Shown here one piece after another: positions 1 through 8,481 of a stretch of DNA of 64,000 bases. The position numbers were made by a program, and so were the translations under genes. Below the pieces are notes generated by a model. That model had not been told where the DNA came from. It did not search any database and was given only the letters and a program-made list of their open reading frames with translations. How positions within the stretch are numbered: the first letter of the stretch is position 1; every line of letters begins with the position of its first letter. Source of the stretch: Sphingopyxis sp. Its GTDB lineage: Bacteria; Pseudomonadota; Alphaproteobacteria; Sphingomonadales; Sphingomonadaceae. The stretch is from assembly GCA_030145715.1 (NCBI GenBank), contig JAIXHQ010000007.1, forward strand, positions 1-64,000, in the 5' to 3' direction.

Positions 1-777
1 TCCACTCTCACTGGCGGGACGCTTGAGGATTTTACCCGCACCCTCCCGTCGCTCGGCGCGGTCTATCGCATCACCCCTAGCCTCTCCCTCTACGGGAACG
101 CGTCAAAGGGCTTTAAGCCCAACCAGGGAAATTACGACATTGACGGCAATCCGGTCGCCCCGGAGGACGCGCAGCAATATGAGGTCGGGATCAAGGCGCT
201 GCTCTTTCGGGAAAAGCTTGCCGCGTCGCTTGCGCTCTACGACATTCGTCAGAAAAACGTCGCTGTGGCCGACCCTCGATATCCTTACCCGGCGTTCCTG
301 TGTCGCGGCCAGAACCTCGTTTGCTACGAGTCGGTTCCCGGACAGACATCGCGCGGCGTGGAGTTTGAGCTGTCTGGCAAAGCCTTGCCACGTCTCGAAA
401 TGCGGGCGAACTACCGTTACGCTTCTGCCAAGATCGATTCAACGACAGCGACGCTCCCCTTTTACGCACCGCATCAAGGCAGCCTGTGGGCGACCTACAG
501 CTTCGGCGAGAACGGCAAGGGATTCTGGACCGGGATTGGCGTGTATGCTCGGAGCGCGCAGCGCGGGGGAACGCCGTTTATCCCGATGGCACGGGTGCCC
601 GGGCAGGTAAGGACCGACGCGAGCGTTGGCTACGATGGTTCGAACTGGTCGCTTACCGCAGGCGTCAAGAACCTGTTCAATGAACGGCTCTACCTAATCG
701 GATCCGGCAACTACGGAACGGGTATCGTGGATCAACCGCGCGAGGCCTATCTGACCTTGCGGTATCGCTTCTGGTAA
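1..777 (+). CDS. TonB-dependent outer-membrane receptor, C-terminal part (5' end outside window)
   Basis: The frame is open from the first base and ends in TAA after LRYRFW, the aromatic-terminated last beta strand of a TonB-dependent receptor. The 258 visible residues cover the end of the 22-strand barrel: alternating aromatic strands such as LYGNASKGFKPN and QYEVGIKALLF, then a late NWSLTAGVKNLFNERLY strand, a common receptor signature. It should sit in the outer membrane and import a scarce ligand with energy from TonB-ExbBD. The plug and TonB box lie outside the window, so the ligand cannot be read. It is followed on the same strand by an SbmA/BacA-like inner-membrane transporter and peptide- and thiol-handling genes, which suggests (inference) a peptide-like cargo rather than plain iron. 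A siderophore receptor remains possible. Confidence 0.9.
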   Translation, partial: STLTGGTLEDFTRTLPSLGAVYRITPSLSLYGNASKGFKPNQGNYDIDGNPVAPEDAQQYEVGIKALLFREKLAASLALYDIRQKNVAVADPRYPYPAFLCRGQNLVCYESVPGQTSRGVEFELSGKALPRLEMRANYRYASAKIDSTTATLPFYAPHQGSLWATYSFGENGKGFWTGIGVYARSAQRGGTPFIPMARVPGQVRTDASVGYDGSNWSLTAGVKNLFNERLYLIGSGNYGTGIVDQPREAYLTLRYRFW

Positions 778-854
778 CAGGCCGCATAGGCTTCCCTTTT
801 GACCGGGGCAGCCCTGGGACGACCAAAGGACCATATGTTCGGCGGATAACGACA

Positions 855-882
855 GCACCGACGGAACGACTTCCGTCGGTGC
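855..882 (+). terminator. Hairpin between receptor and ABC transporter genes
   Basis: A perfect 10-base inverted repeat, GCACCGACGG and CCGTCGGTGC, with an 8-base loop lies 77 bases after the receptor stop and 37 bases before the ABC gene. No clear T run follows. It may be a weak terminator or an mRNA-stabilising or attenuating stem that lets the receptor be made in excess over the downstream genes. Confidence 0.45.
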
Positions 883-919
883 GGGCAACGGCCCGCATTC
901 CTTCTTAGAGAGTATAATC

Positions 920-2698
920 GTGATTTCATCAGAAGACGCCCTGACGAACCCCTCCGCCGCATTTGCGGCGGCCACTGACAAGGCGCCCGAGAGTCCGCGC
1001 GGGACGCTCAAAGTGGACCTGAGACATGTCGGCCGCCTGTTGTGGATGTACATCAAAGCCGACAAGATCATCGGCCCGCTGCTCATTCTTTGTCAGTTGG
1101 TGCCGACCGTCGGTGCGGCCGTCGTGTTCATGCAGATGCAGGTCAGCCTTGCGGGCATCACCAATGCTCTCGTCGATAAGAATGTATCGGTGATTCCCGG
1201 GCTCACCACGCTTGTGGTCGTGCTGAGCCTTGCCGGTCTTGCCGTGGGCGTGCTGACGCGCTGGACAAGCTATGTCCTGCGCATCCGGTTCCGCTCTGTT
1301 GTCACCGCCAATTACCTCGACAGGTGGCTGGCGTCGGACCGCTACTATCATCTGGAAAGGCGCGCGAACCTCGATCATCCCGAGCAGCGCATTCAGGAAG
1401 ATGTTTTCCAGTTCATGGAGCAGCTCCTCGAAATCGCGCCGATGTTGCTCAACACCGTCACGGCGCTGGTCCTCTATTCGGGACAGCTTTATTCGCTATC
1501 GCCACCAGTCAATTTCGGGTTCATCGGGATTCCTCAAGAGATCCCCGGTTTCCTTCTTTACTTCGCACTCGGCCTTTCAATCCTGTGGACCGTCCTGACG
1601 CACTGGATCGGTCGGACATTGACCCGGATCGAAGTCGTCCGTCAGCGCCTCGAAGCGCAATTCCGTCACCAGATGGCGGGGGTTCGCGAAAATGGTGAAT
1701 CGATCGCCTTCGCTCGCGCGGCAGGCGCCGAAGGAACGCGCCTGACGTCGACCTTCAGCCTAATCCGGCAGAACTGGCGCCACTATACATTTTCGAACAT
1801 CAAGATCATGTTTTTTGGCGGTATTCCGGAAACCATCCTCACGCTTGCGCCGCCGCTGCTGGCCATTCCGTACGTTCTGAGCGGCCAGATGAAGGTGGGC
1901 GACATCGCCCTGCTGACGGTGTCGCTACGCCAAGTCTATAACGCGATCGGTATCTTCGTCGTCCTTTATGGTCAGCTCGCGATCTTCCGTTCGTCCGTCG
2001 CCCGTCTGCGGCTCATGGATGACCTGCTGTCGTTCGAGCCAAAGAGCGACATCAAGGTGACGCGTGGCCGCGACAATGCCATCGAGATCCGCGGACTTGC
2101 GATCGCGTTCCCCGACGGCAGCCGAATGACCGAAGTCGGAAATCTTGACATCGCCCCTGGCAAAAACCTCCTGATCCAAGGGCCCTCGGGCGCGGGCAAA
2201 AGCACGTTGCTGCGCAGTATCGCCGGCCTCTGGCCCTTCGGATCCGGCGAAGTCGATCTTCCGTCGGACGCGCGGGTCGCCTTCCTGCCGCAGCGCGCCT
2301 ACATGCCGGATGGCACGCTCGCCAGCCTGATGGCCTATCCGGACATTCCCGGCCGGCACAGCGACGCCACTTACATCGGCCTTATGGAACGACTCGGCCT
2401 GGGCCACCTGACCAGTTCCTTGCACGAGCATGGTGCGTGGCATCGAATCCTGTCCGGCGGCGAACAGCAACGGATCGCAGCGATCCGGGCGGTGCTGGCA
2501 CGGCCAGACTATCTGTTCCTCGACGAGGCAACCAGCGCACTCGATCCCAAATCGGAGGAACGCGTTTACAAAATGCTGACCGACGAATTGCACGACACCG
2601 CCATCGTCTCGGTCGCGCATCGCGAGGCCGTCGCCCAATACCACGATCAGCGGCTTGTGATCGATCAGGGCGTCGCTCGTTCCCCGGCGACCGCATAA
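920..2698 (+). CDS. SbmA/BacA-like ABC transporter, fused membrane and ATPase domains
   Basis: This 592-residue half-transporter has an N-terminal membrane domain (about residues 40-340, six hydrophobic spans) of the SbmA/BacA (ABC_membrane_2) type, including RWLASDRYYHLER followed by HPEQRIQEDV, the family's conserved stretch. A nucleotide-binding domain follows: Walker A GPSGAGKSTLL, signature LSGGEQQR and Walker B YLFLDEATSALD. Fused SbmA-like proteins such as mycobacterial Rv1819c import peptides and hydrophilic molecules including corrinoids; YddA-like relatives are less well understood. The start is GTG at 920 with only a weak AGAG upstream. Between a TonB receptor and intracellular thiol and peptidase genes, it probably completes a two-membrane import route. 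Direction and cargo are inferred. Confidence 0.88.
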   Translation: MISSEDALTNPSAAFAAATDKAPESPRGTLKVDLRHVGRLLWMYIKADKIIGPLLILCQLVPTVGAAVVFMQMQVSLAGITNALVDKNVSVIPGLTTLVVVLSLAGLAVGVLTRWTSYVLRIRFRSVVTANYLDRWLASDRYYHLERRANLDHPEQRIQEDVFQFMEQLLEIAPMLLNTVTALVLYSGQLYSLSPPVNFGFIGIPQEIPGFLLYFALGLSILWTVLTHWIGRTLTRIEVVRQRLEAQFRHQMAGVRENGESIAFARAAGAEGTRLTSTFSLIRQNWRHYTFSNIKIMFFGGIPETILTLAPPLLAIPYVLSGQMKVGDIALLTVSLRQVYNAIGIFVVLYGQLAIFRSSVARLRLMDDLLSFEPKSDIKVTRGRDNAIEIRGLAIAFPDGSRMTEVGNLDIAPGKNLLIQGPSGAGKSTLLRSIAGLWPFGSGEVDLPSDARVAFLPQRAYMPDGTLASLMAYPDIPGRHSDATYIGLMERLGLGHLTSSLHEHGAWHRILSGGEQQRIAAIRAVLARPDYLFLDEATSALDPKSEERVYKMLTDELHDTAIVSVAHREAVAQYHDQRLVIDQGVARSPATA

Positions 2699-2741
2699 AA
2701 CCGGCCATTCCGCGCCCCAGCTTCCCCCAGGAGATTTACAG

Positions 2742-3074
2742 ATGTCAACAATCGACGAAATTTCGACCGAGGCGTTCGAGAAGGAGGTGATGGAATCGAC
2801 AATTCCTGTCCTCGTCGACTTCCATGCAGAATGGTGCGGACCGTGCAAGGCGGCCTATCCGGCGCTTCTCGATCTGGCGAACGAATTCGACGGCGAGGTG
2901 CGCATCGTCCAGGTCGATATCGAGGCGGAGCCCGCGATTGCGAAGGCTTATGATGTTCGAGGCGTGCCGACCTTCCTCATGGTAAAGGACGGTGAAGTGA
3001 AGGAGCGCTTCTCGGGAGCCCTCACGCGCGGCAAGCTTTCGGCGCTGTTCGAACGCTATTTGGCGGCGGAATGA
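2742..3074 (+). CDS. Thioredoxin, first copy (WCGPC)
   Basis: A 110-residue single-domain cytoplasmic thioredoxin with no signal peptide. The canonical active site WCGPC is at about residues 30-34, the buried Asp is in LVDFHAEW and the cis-proline loop is VRGVPTF, so it should be a redox-active dithiol reductase. AGGAG lies 9 bases before the ATG. It is the first half of a duplicated pair: its stop overlaps the next start as ATGA, and the same thioredoxin + companion arrangement recurs from 3968. A thioredoxin reductase gene in the same locus (7350-8330) could recharge it. Disulfide reduction in an imported peptide or in the companion protein is the simplest role (inference). It is probably not the housekeeping trxA, which normally has no such neighbours. 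Confidence 0.92.
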   Translation: MSTIDEISTEAFEKEVMESTIPVLVDFHAEWCGPCKAAYPALLDLANEFDGEVRIVQVDIEAEPAIAKAYDVRGVPTFLMVKDGEVKERFSGALTRGKLSALFERYLAAE

Positions 3075-3919
3075 AAGCCATGACGTTTGACGAAGGACGC
3101 AAGCAGGCGCTGCTCGATGACTTCCGGGAAGACGGTCCGCTGGCAAAGGCGTGCCTTGGCGCGCCCGAAAGCGGGGGGACAGAGTCGGTCGCCGCAGAGA
3201 GCGGGCTTCACGTCGCGCTCCTCAAACTGCTCGTCGCGCTCGGCGGCCATAGCCGCGATCCGGAAAGTCTTGCCTTCTACCTCGATCTCCTTTCCAGGAT
3301 TCCGGCCGGAACGAATGGCCTTGATCTCGTCCGCAGCTGGTACGCGGCGATCTGGGAGTTGCCGGGGGTCGGCATCGCCAGCGGCATCAAATCGACAGCG
3401 GCCTATGCAGACGCATCCGCCGTCATTGCACTTGTCAGCGACAGCCGGTCGCATCCAGTCGCGCCCCAAGAATGGCGGCAGGCGCGTGCGGCGCTTTCGG
3501 CGATTGGCGAAAATATCGCCCCTGCGGAGCCCGTGCTGGCGATGGCCTGGGACCTTGATCGGGTTCCCGGCGCCAGCGCAGACGTCTTCTACGGCTGGCA
3601 ATCGGCTACCACACTTCAGATCGAGCAGCGCCTCGGATGGACGATCGCGGACGCCGACCGCCTTCGGCCGGCCTTCGAGGAGTTCAGCAAGCACGCTCTT
3701 GCCGTGGCAGGGCCGCCGGACAAGGACGATGACGGCTGGATGTCCCGCTACAGCGCGGCGCTCGAGACGTGCTGGGCGGACCGCTCCGACCTTTCCGGTC
3801 TGAAACAGCGTTACGATGCCGTGAACGCAGCAGTTGCCGACGATCGGGCGGCAGTGACGGCAGCTGCGCGCAAGGCCCTGATCGAGTGTGCGAAAGCAAC
3901 GAAGGCGGATTCGATCTAG
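3071..3919 (+). CDS. Unrecognised alpha-helical protein, companion A of thioredoxin
   Basis: I do not recognise this family. It has 282 residues, no signal peptide, no membrane span and no catalytic motif I can name; composition is Ala/Leu/Trp/Asp-rich and predicted mostly helical. It is clearly paralogous to the protein at 4303-5199. Shared blocks in the same order are GTxxLDLxRxW (about residue 79), WRQxRxxLxAI (about 136) and AWD followed by ADVxxxWQxA (about 158-178). Cysteines are few and not in a CxxC. The start overlaps the thioredoxin stop (ATGA), so the two are probably translationally coupled and act as a pair. A second in-frame ATG at 3080 is possible. It may be a partner or client of the thioredoxin; no function is claimed. 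Confidence 0.8.
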   Translation: MKAMTFDEGRKQALLDDFREDGPLAKACLGAPESGGTESVAAESGLHVALLKLLVALGGHSRDPESLAFYLDLLSRIPAGTNGLDLVRSWYAAIWELPGVGIASGIKSTAAYADASAVIALVSDSRSHPVAPQEWRQARAALSAIGENIAPAEPVLAMAWDLDRVPGASADVFYGWQSATTLQIEQRLGWTIADADRLRPAFEEFSKHALAVAGPPDKDDDGWMSRYSAALETCWADRSDLSGLKQRYDAVNAAVADDRAAVTAAARKALIECAKATKADSI

Positions 3920-3967
3920 CCGGTAACGCGCGAACACTCTCTGCTTTTTTTTCCAAGGATGAACGAC

Positions 3968-4303
3968 ATGACCAGCATAGAGCAAATCAGTGAAGAGGCG
4001 TTTTCAGACCGGGTTCTGCGATCGTCGATGCCGACCTTGGTCGATTTCGGGTCCAAGTCCTGCGGCGTTTGTCTGGCCAACGCGCCGGCGGTACAGAATG
4101 TCGCGGACGAATATGAAGGCGAGCTATCGGTCGTAAAGGTCGATGTGGAAGCTTCGCCCGGACTGGCAAATACTTACGCTGTCCGGAGCCTGCCGACCCT
4201 GCTGATGTTCAAGGGCGGCGAAGTCGTGGACAGGATGATGGGGCATCTGACGCGCAGTTCGCTCGCACGTTTCGTCGAAAAGCATCTGGAAAGCGGCGAA
4301 TAA
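3968..4303 (+). CDS. Thioredoxin-like protein, second copy (SCGVC)
   Basis: A 111-residue thioredoxin-fold protein, co-linear with the copy at 2742-3074: MTSIEQISEEAF aligns with MSTIDEISTEAF and the cis-proline segment is VRSLPTL. The active site is SCGVC. The tryptophan before the first cysteine and the proline between the cysteines, both near-invariant in thioredoxin, are lost, which should raise or alter the redox potential. An upstream ATG at 3959 touches the AAGG ribosome-binding site, so the ATG at 3968 (9 bases further, matching the paralogue's start) is preferred. The stop overlaps the next start (TAATG). It could be a specialised reductase, an isomerase-like protein or a docking protein. 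The fold is certain; the altered function is inferred. Confidence 0.87.
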   Translation: MTSIEQISEEAFSDRVLRSSMPTLVDFGSKSCGVCLANAPAVQNVADEYEGELSVVKVDVEASPGLANTYAVRSLPTLLMFKGGEVVDRMMGHLTRSSLARFVEKHLESGE

Positions 4304-5199
4304 TGCCCGACACTGCATTCAGGAACGATCCCGCCCTGAAAGCGCGGGCCATCGCCGACATCGCCGACACGCCGCATCCCGGCTGGACCAATGTGGCGAC
4401 CGACGAAGACCGGCTGGCATGCGCCGAGACCTTCGGCCTTTCAGCCAATCTGATCAGCCTTCTCTCGGTGGCGTCGAACTTTCCCTACTGGGACGGCTCA
4501 AAGGATTTCATGCTGGAATGCCTTGGCGCCATTTCGGTCGGCACCGACAGTCTTGATCTGGCAAGGCAATGGGCGGTCTCACGTTGGTACGATGGAGATC
4601 ATGCCGTCGGCCCGGTCCTCGCGGGGACGCCTGCCCATGCAGTTGCGAAGGCGGTGTTTATCGCTGCTGGCGACAGCGGGGAGCGGACCGTCGCGAGCAA
4701 GACCTGGCGGCAGTTTCGCACGCAGCTTGCGGCGATCGAGGGTCTGTCGCCGCCGGAAGCCGCCAATGCGGATATCGCGGCCGCCCTCGCCTGGGACGAG
4801 ACCGTTGCGATCGGTGTCTATGCCGATGTCTGGAAGGCCTGGCAGGAAGCGATCCGCATCGGCAAGGATTTCGCAGCCGGCTGGAGCCAGGAAAGCCAGG
4901 ACCAGATCCTACAGGAAATTCGCGACGCCAGCATCGAAGCGCATGCCAGGGTCAGCCCCCGCTTCGGTGGCGAGATCGTCTCCGAAGAAGCTCATGCGGC
5001 CCAGAACACCGAGATCAACAGGATATTGGAGGCGTCGCCCTTGAATCAGACGCGCCTGGCGCTGCTCGAATATTGGCAGTCTGGCACGCCAGCCATGATG
5101 GCCACGCGGGAAACCTCCCTCGCTACCGTGCGCGCAGCATGTAGTGGCACATTCGCCGACATCCGGAAGACCATGGTCGAGAATCCGACCGCCCTTTGA
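4303..5199 (+). CDS. Unrecognised alpha-helical protein, companion B of thioredoxin
   Basis: A 298-residue protein of unknown family and the paralogue of the product of 3071-3919; see that entry for the shared blocks. Here they read GTDSLDLARQW, TWRQFRTQLAAI, LAWDE and YADVWKAWQEA. It has no signal peptide or membrane segment and is predicted helical. Divergence is strong outside these blocks, so the duplication is old or the copies have specialised. It overlaps the stop of the SCGVC thioredoxin by one base, repeating the coupled arrangement of the first pair. The 95-base gap to the peptidase gene contains no obvious terminator. A protein-handling or substrate-binding role next to the thioredoxin is only a guess. 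Confidence 0.8.
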   Translation: MPDTAFRNDPALKARAIADIADTPHPGWTNVATDEDRLACAETFGLSANLISLLSVASNFPYWDGSKDFMLECLGAISVGTDSLDLARQWAVSRWYDGDHAVGPVLAGTPAHAVAKAVFIAAGDSGERTVASKTWRQFRTQLAAIEGLSPPEAANADIAAALAWDETVAIGVYADVWKAWQEAIRIGKDFAAGWSQESQDQILQEIRDASIEAHARVSPRFGGEIVSEEAHAAQNTEINRILEASPLNQTRLALLEYWQSGTPAMMATRETSLATVRAACSGTFADIRKTMVENPTAL

Positions 5200-5293
5200 T
5201 CACCGAAGGAGCCGGATCCTGTCCGGTTCCACCGCCCGACCAACTAGCGATAGCGCACGGCCCGATCGACGGGTCAAACTTCAAGGAACCCCA

Positions 5294-7312
5294 ATGACCA
5301 CCAAGTCCTCGCCCGCTGCCGATCCGTATCTCTGGCTTGAGGAAGTCGAAGGCGACGAAGCTCTCGGCCAGGTCAAGAGATGGAACGAGCGAACGTCCGC
5401 GACCGTGAGTGCCAGCCCGCTCTTCGCAGCCTATGAACGACGCGCGCGCGAAATCTATGACGACGAACGACGCATCGCGATGCCGTCGGTCTTGGACGGC
5501 TACATCTATAATTTTTGGTCGGACAAGACAAATTTGCGGGGAGTTTGGCGGCGCTCGCCAGAGGCTGCTTATCTATCGGGATCCCCGGAGTGGGATGTGC
5601 TGCTCGATGTCGACGCCTTATGCGAGACAGAGAACGCCAATTGGGTTTGGGGCGGCGCCGACATCCTTCGTCCAGACGGCGATCGTGCTATCGTGATGTT
5701 ATCCGACGGCGGCAAGGACGCAGTCGTCGTCAGGGAATTCGACCTCCAGACGCGCACTTTCGTCGTCGGAGGACACACGGTCCCCGACGCAAAAACCCAG
5801 ACTTCGTGGCTCGACCGGAATGCGATTTTCATCACCAGCGATTTCGGTGAAGGGTCGCTTACCGCGTCAGGATATCCACGACAGGTTCGCAAATGGATCC
5901 GCGGCACGGAGCTCGCGGACGCACCGTTGATCGACGAGGTTGCGGTGGACGAAATCCGCGTTCACGCTTTCGTGGCACGCGACACCACTGGCGCCTGGCC
6001 AGTCATAGTCCGGCAGAAGAGCTTCTGGTCGAGTTCGGTATTTCATCTGGCGCCCGATGACCAACTCCATGCGGCACCTCTACCAGCGAGTGCGACGCTT
6101 GTCGGTTCGGTCGGCGGCTTCATGGTAGCGCAGCTTCATGAAGACAACGACGCCGGACCTGCAGGCGCACTGGTCGCTTACGACATTGCAGCCGTGGTCG
6201 AGGGCAAGCAGCCAGACCTCGAGCTGGTGCTGAACCCACCTCATAACGGTTCGATAGAGGCTGCGAGCGGCGGCAAGAGCACCTTGTTTGCCAGCCTGAT
6301 CGAGAATGTCGTAGGAAGCATCGTTCGACTGGACCGGAGTGCCGAGGGCGTCTGGATCGCGACGAAATTGCCGGCGCCCGAAAATAGTTCGATCTTCCTC
6401 GCCGCAACCGATCCGGATTCTGATCGCCTGTTCTTCATGTCGGTTGGCTTGACGACGCCGCAGACACTCCATCTTTATGCGCCCGGCGAACCGGTTCGCG
6501 AAATAGCCAGCGCGCCGACCAGGTTCGATGCCGATCTTTATTCGGTCGAGCAGAAATTTGCGACGTCCGCCGACGGGACGCGCGTGCCCTACTTCCTCGT
6601 GAAGCCGAAAGCGGCGGTCGGTCCAGTGCCGACTCTTCTCTATGCCTATGGCGGGTTTCGCGCCTCGACCCTTCCCAGCTATGTTGGTCCGCTGGCGCAG
6701 TTTCTTCTTGAGGCGGGATGCGCCTACGCGATCGCGAATATACGCGGGGGCGGCGAATTCGGGCCTGCTTGGCATGCCGCCGCCTTGCGCGAAAACCGGC
6801 AGCGCGCCTTCGACGATTTCCACGCCGTCGCCGCCAATCTGAAGGCTGACGGAACTACCAGCAGGCTTGGCATCTATGGCGGGTCGAACGGGGGCCTGCT
6901 GGTCGGCGTTGCCTATACCCAAAAGCCGGAACTGTACGACGCTGTTATCTGTTCCGTGCCGCTCGCCGACATGCAACGCTATCATAAGTTGCTGGCGGGT
7001 GCGTCATGGGTCGGCGAATATGGTGATCCGGACAATGCCGATGACTGGGAATTTCTGTCGCGCTATTCGCCCTACCATAATCTGTCGGCGGACGCGGCAT
7101 ATCCACCCGTTCTGTTCCAGACATCGACCAAGGATGACCGCGTTCACCCCGGCCATGCGCGCAAAATGGCCGCGCGGATGGAAGAAATGGGTCACCGGAT
7201 CGATTATTACGAAAACATCGACGGCGGCCATGGCGGATCGGCTGACAACAGCCAGGCAGCCCATGTTTCGGCGCTGCTTACCACCTGGCTCAGAACCCAG
7301 TTGGACATATGA
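5294..7312 (+). CDS. Prolyl oligopeptidase family serine peptidase (S9)
   Basis: At 672 residues this has the two-domain S9 layout: a seven-bladed propeller gating domain (about 70-410) after an N-terminal DPYLWLEE segment, then an alpha/beta-hydrolase domain. The triad is visible: Ser in GGSNGG (about residue 535), Asp in [10 protein letters not shown] (about 617) and His in GGHGG (about 649). No signal peptide is seen, so it should act in the cytoplasm on short peptides, usually cutting after proline. The start is ATG 5294 with AAGGA 7 bases before it; longer readings would run back into the previous gene. Related S9 enzymes act as lasso-peptide isopeptidases in sphingomonads. No lasso biosynthesis genes are visible here, so degradation of an imported peptide is the better reading. 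Confidence 0.92.
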   Translation: MTTKSSPAADPYLWLEEVEGDEALGQVKRWNERTSATVSASPLFAAYERRAREIYDDERRIAMPSVLDGYIYNFWSDKTNLRGVWRRSPEAAYLSGSPEWDVLLDVDALCETENANWVWGGADILRPDGDRAIVMLSDGGKDAVVVREFDLQTRTFVVGGHTVPDAKTQTSWLDRNAIFITSDFGEGSLTASGYPRQVRKWIRGTELADAPLIDEVAVDEIRVHAFVARDTTGAWPVIVRQKSFWSSSVFHLAPDDQLHAAPLPASATLVGSVGGFMVAQLHEDNDAGPAGALVAYDIAAVVEGKQPDLELVLNPPHNGSIEAASGGKSTLFASLIENVVGSIVRLDRSAEGVWIATKLPAPENSSIFLAATDPDSDRLFFMSVGLTTPQTLHLYAPGEPVREIASAPTRFDADLYSVEQKFATSADGTRVPYFLVKPKAAVGPVPTLLYAYGGFRASTLPSYVGPLAQFLLEAGCAYAIANIRGGGEFGPAWHAAALRENRQRAFDDFHAVAANLKADGTTSRLGIYGGSNGGLLVGVAYTQKPELYDAVICSVPLADMQRYHKLLAGASWVGEYGDPDNADDWEFLSRYSPYHNLSADAAYPPVLFQTSTKDDRVHPGHARKMAARMEEMGHRIDYYENIDGGHGGSADNSQAAHVSALLTTWLRTQLDI

Positions 7313-7349
7313 GAGTGGGAGCCGAAATCGCGATGGGAAGAAAAAGGCA

Positions 7350-8330
7350 ATGACGGCGAACCATAGCAAGGTGCTCATCATCGGGTCCGGGCCGGCAGGT
7401 TACACCGCCGCGATCTATGCCGCCCGTGCGGCGCTCGCTCCCATGGTTATCGAAGGGATGCAGCCGGGCGGCCAGTTGACCATCACAACCGATGTGGAAA
7501 ACTGGCCGGGAGATGCCAGCGTCATGGGGCCCGACCTGATGATGCGGATGGCTGAGCATGCCACAAATGTCGGCGTCTTGAGAGTGTCAGACATGATCGT
7601 GGAGGTGGACTTATCGCGCCGCCCCTTCCTGGCCGTCGGCGACAGCGGCACCCATTACACCGGCGACACGATGGTGATCGCCACCGGAGCGTCGGCGCGT
7701 TGGCTCGGCCTGCCCAGCGAGACAGCCTATCGCGGCGCCGGCGTATCGGCTTGTGCAACATGCGACGGATTCTTCTACAAGGGATCGGTCGTCGCCGTCG
7801 TCGGCGGCGGAAATACCGCGGTAGAGGAGGCACTCTATCTCACCAATTTTGCCGAGAAGGTCTATCTTGTCCATCGCCGCGACACGTTACGCGCAGATCG
7901 TACAAACCAGGCCCGATTGGCTGCAAATCCCAAGATCGAACCGATCTGGAATGCGGAAGTGGCAGAGGTGCTGGGCAATGGCGGGGTCGTAACGGGTATC
8001 GCAATACGCAACACCCGTAGCGGCGAGATGTCCAACCGCGACGTCGCCGGACTTTTTGTCGCTATCGGCCACGATCCGGCGACCGCCCTTTTCAAGGGCC
8101 AGATTCATCTTGACGACGAAGGCTATATCCGGATCGCATCTGGATCGACAGGCACTAGCGTCGCCGGTGTATTCGCGGCTGGCGACGTACAGGACAAGGT
8201 GTTTCGTCAAGCGATCACGTCGGCCGGCATGGGCTGCATGGCGGCGCTTGAGGCCGAGCGCTACATCGCCGACCTCAACGCGCGCACAACCGCTTCGTCG
8301 GTTACGGTCGAAGGCAACTCCCTCGCGTAG
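7350..8330 (+). CDS. trxB: Thioredoxin reductase (NADPH), locus-specific copy
   Basis: A 326-residue flavoprotein of the low-molecular-weight thioredoxin reductase type. It has the FAD motif [16 protein letters not shown] at the N-terminus, the redox centre CATCDGFF at about residues 137-144, the NADPH motif [10 protein letters not shown], a HRRDTLRA phosphate-binding loop and a C-terminal [11 protein letters not shown] motif. All residues needed for NADPH-dependent turnover are there, which argues for a true reductase rather than the oxidase-type relatives that form disulfides in natural products. It lies 37 bases after the peptidase, starting at ATG 7350 after AAAAAGG. It probably recharges the two thioredoxins of this locus. 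Whether it is the only trxB in the genome cannot be seen. Confidence 0.93.
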   Translation: MTANHSKVLIIGSGPAGYTAAIYAARAALAPMVIEGMQPGGQLTITTDVENWPGDASVMGPDLMMRMAEHATNVGVLRVSDMIVEVDLSRRPFLAVGDSGTHYTGDTMVIATGASARWLGLPSETAYRGAGVSACATCDGFFYKGSVVAVVGGGNTAVEEALYLTNFAEKVYLVHRRDTLRADRTNQARLAANPKIEPIWNAEVAEVLGNGGVVTGIAIRNTRSGEMSNRDVAGLFVAIGHDPATALFKGQIHLDDEGYIRIASGSTGTSVAGVFAAGDVQDKVFRQAITSAGMGCMAALEAERYIADLNARTTASSVTVEGNSLA

Positions 8331-8481
8331 GTTAAGGCGCAGTCAGGTCGAGCAAACAAGGCCCTTTTGGACGCCAGCCCCTGATCCGCTGCCACACCAA
8401 AAGGCGGCTCCGCCGAAGAGTGAGTGCTCAGAGAGGAAAACGTGGCCCCGCCACCGATCTCTCGATCGACAAAATGAAGGA

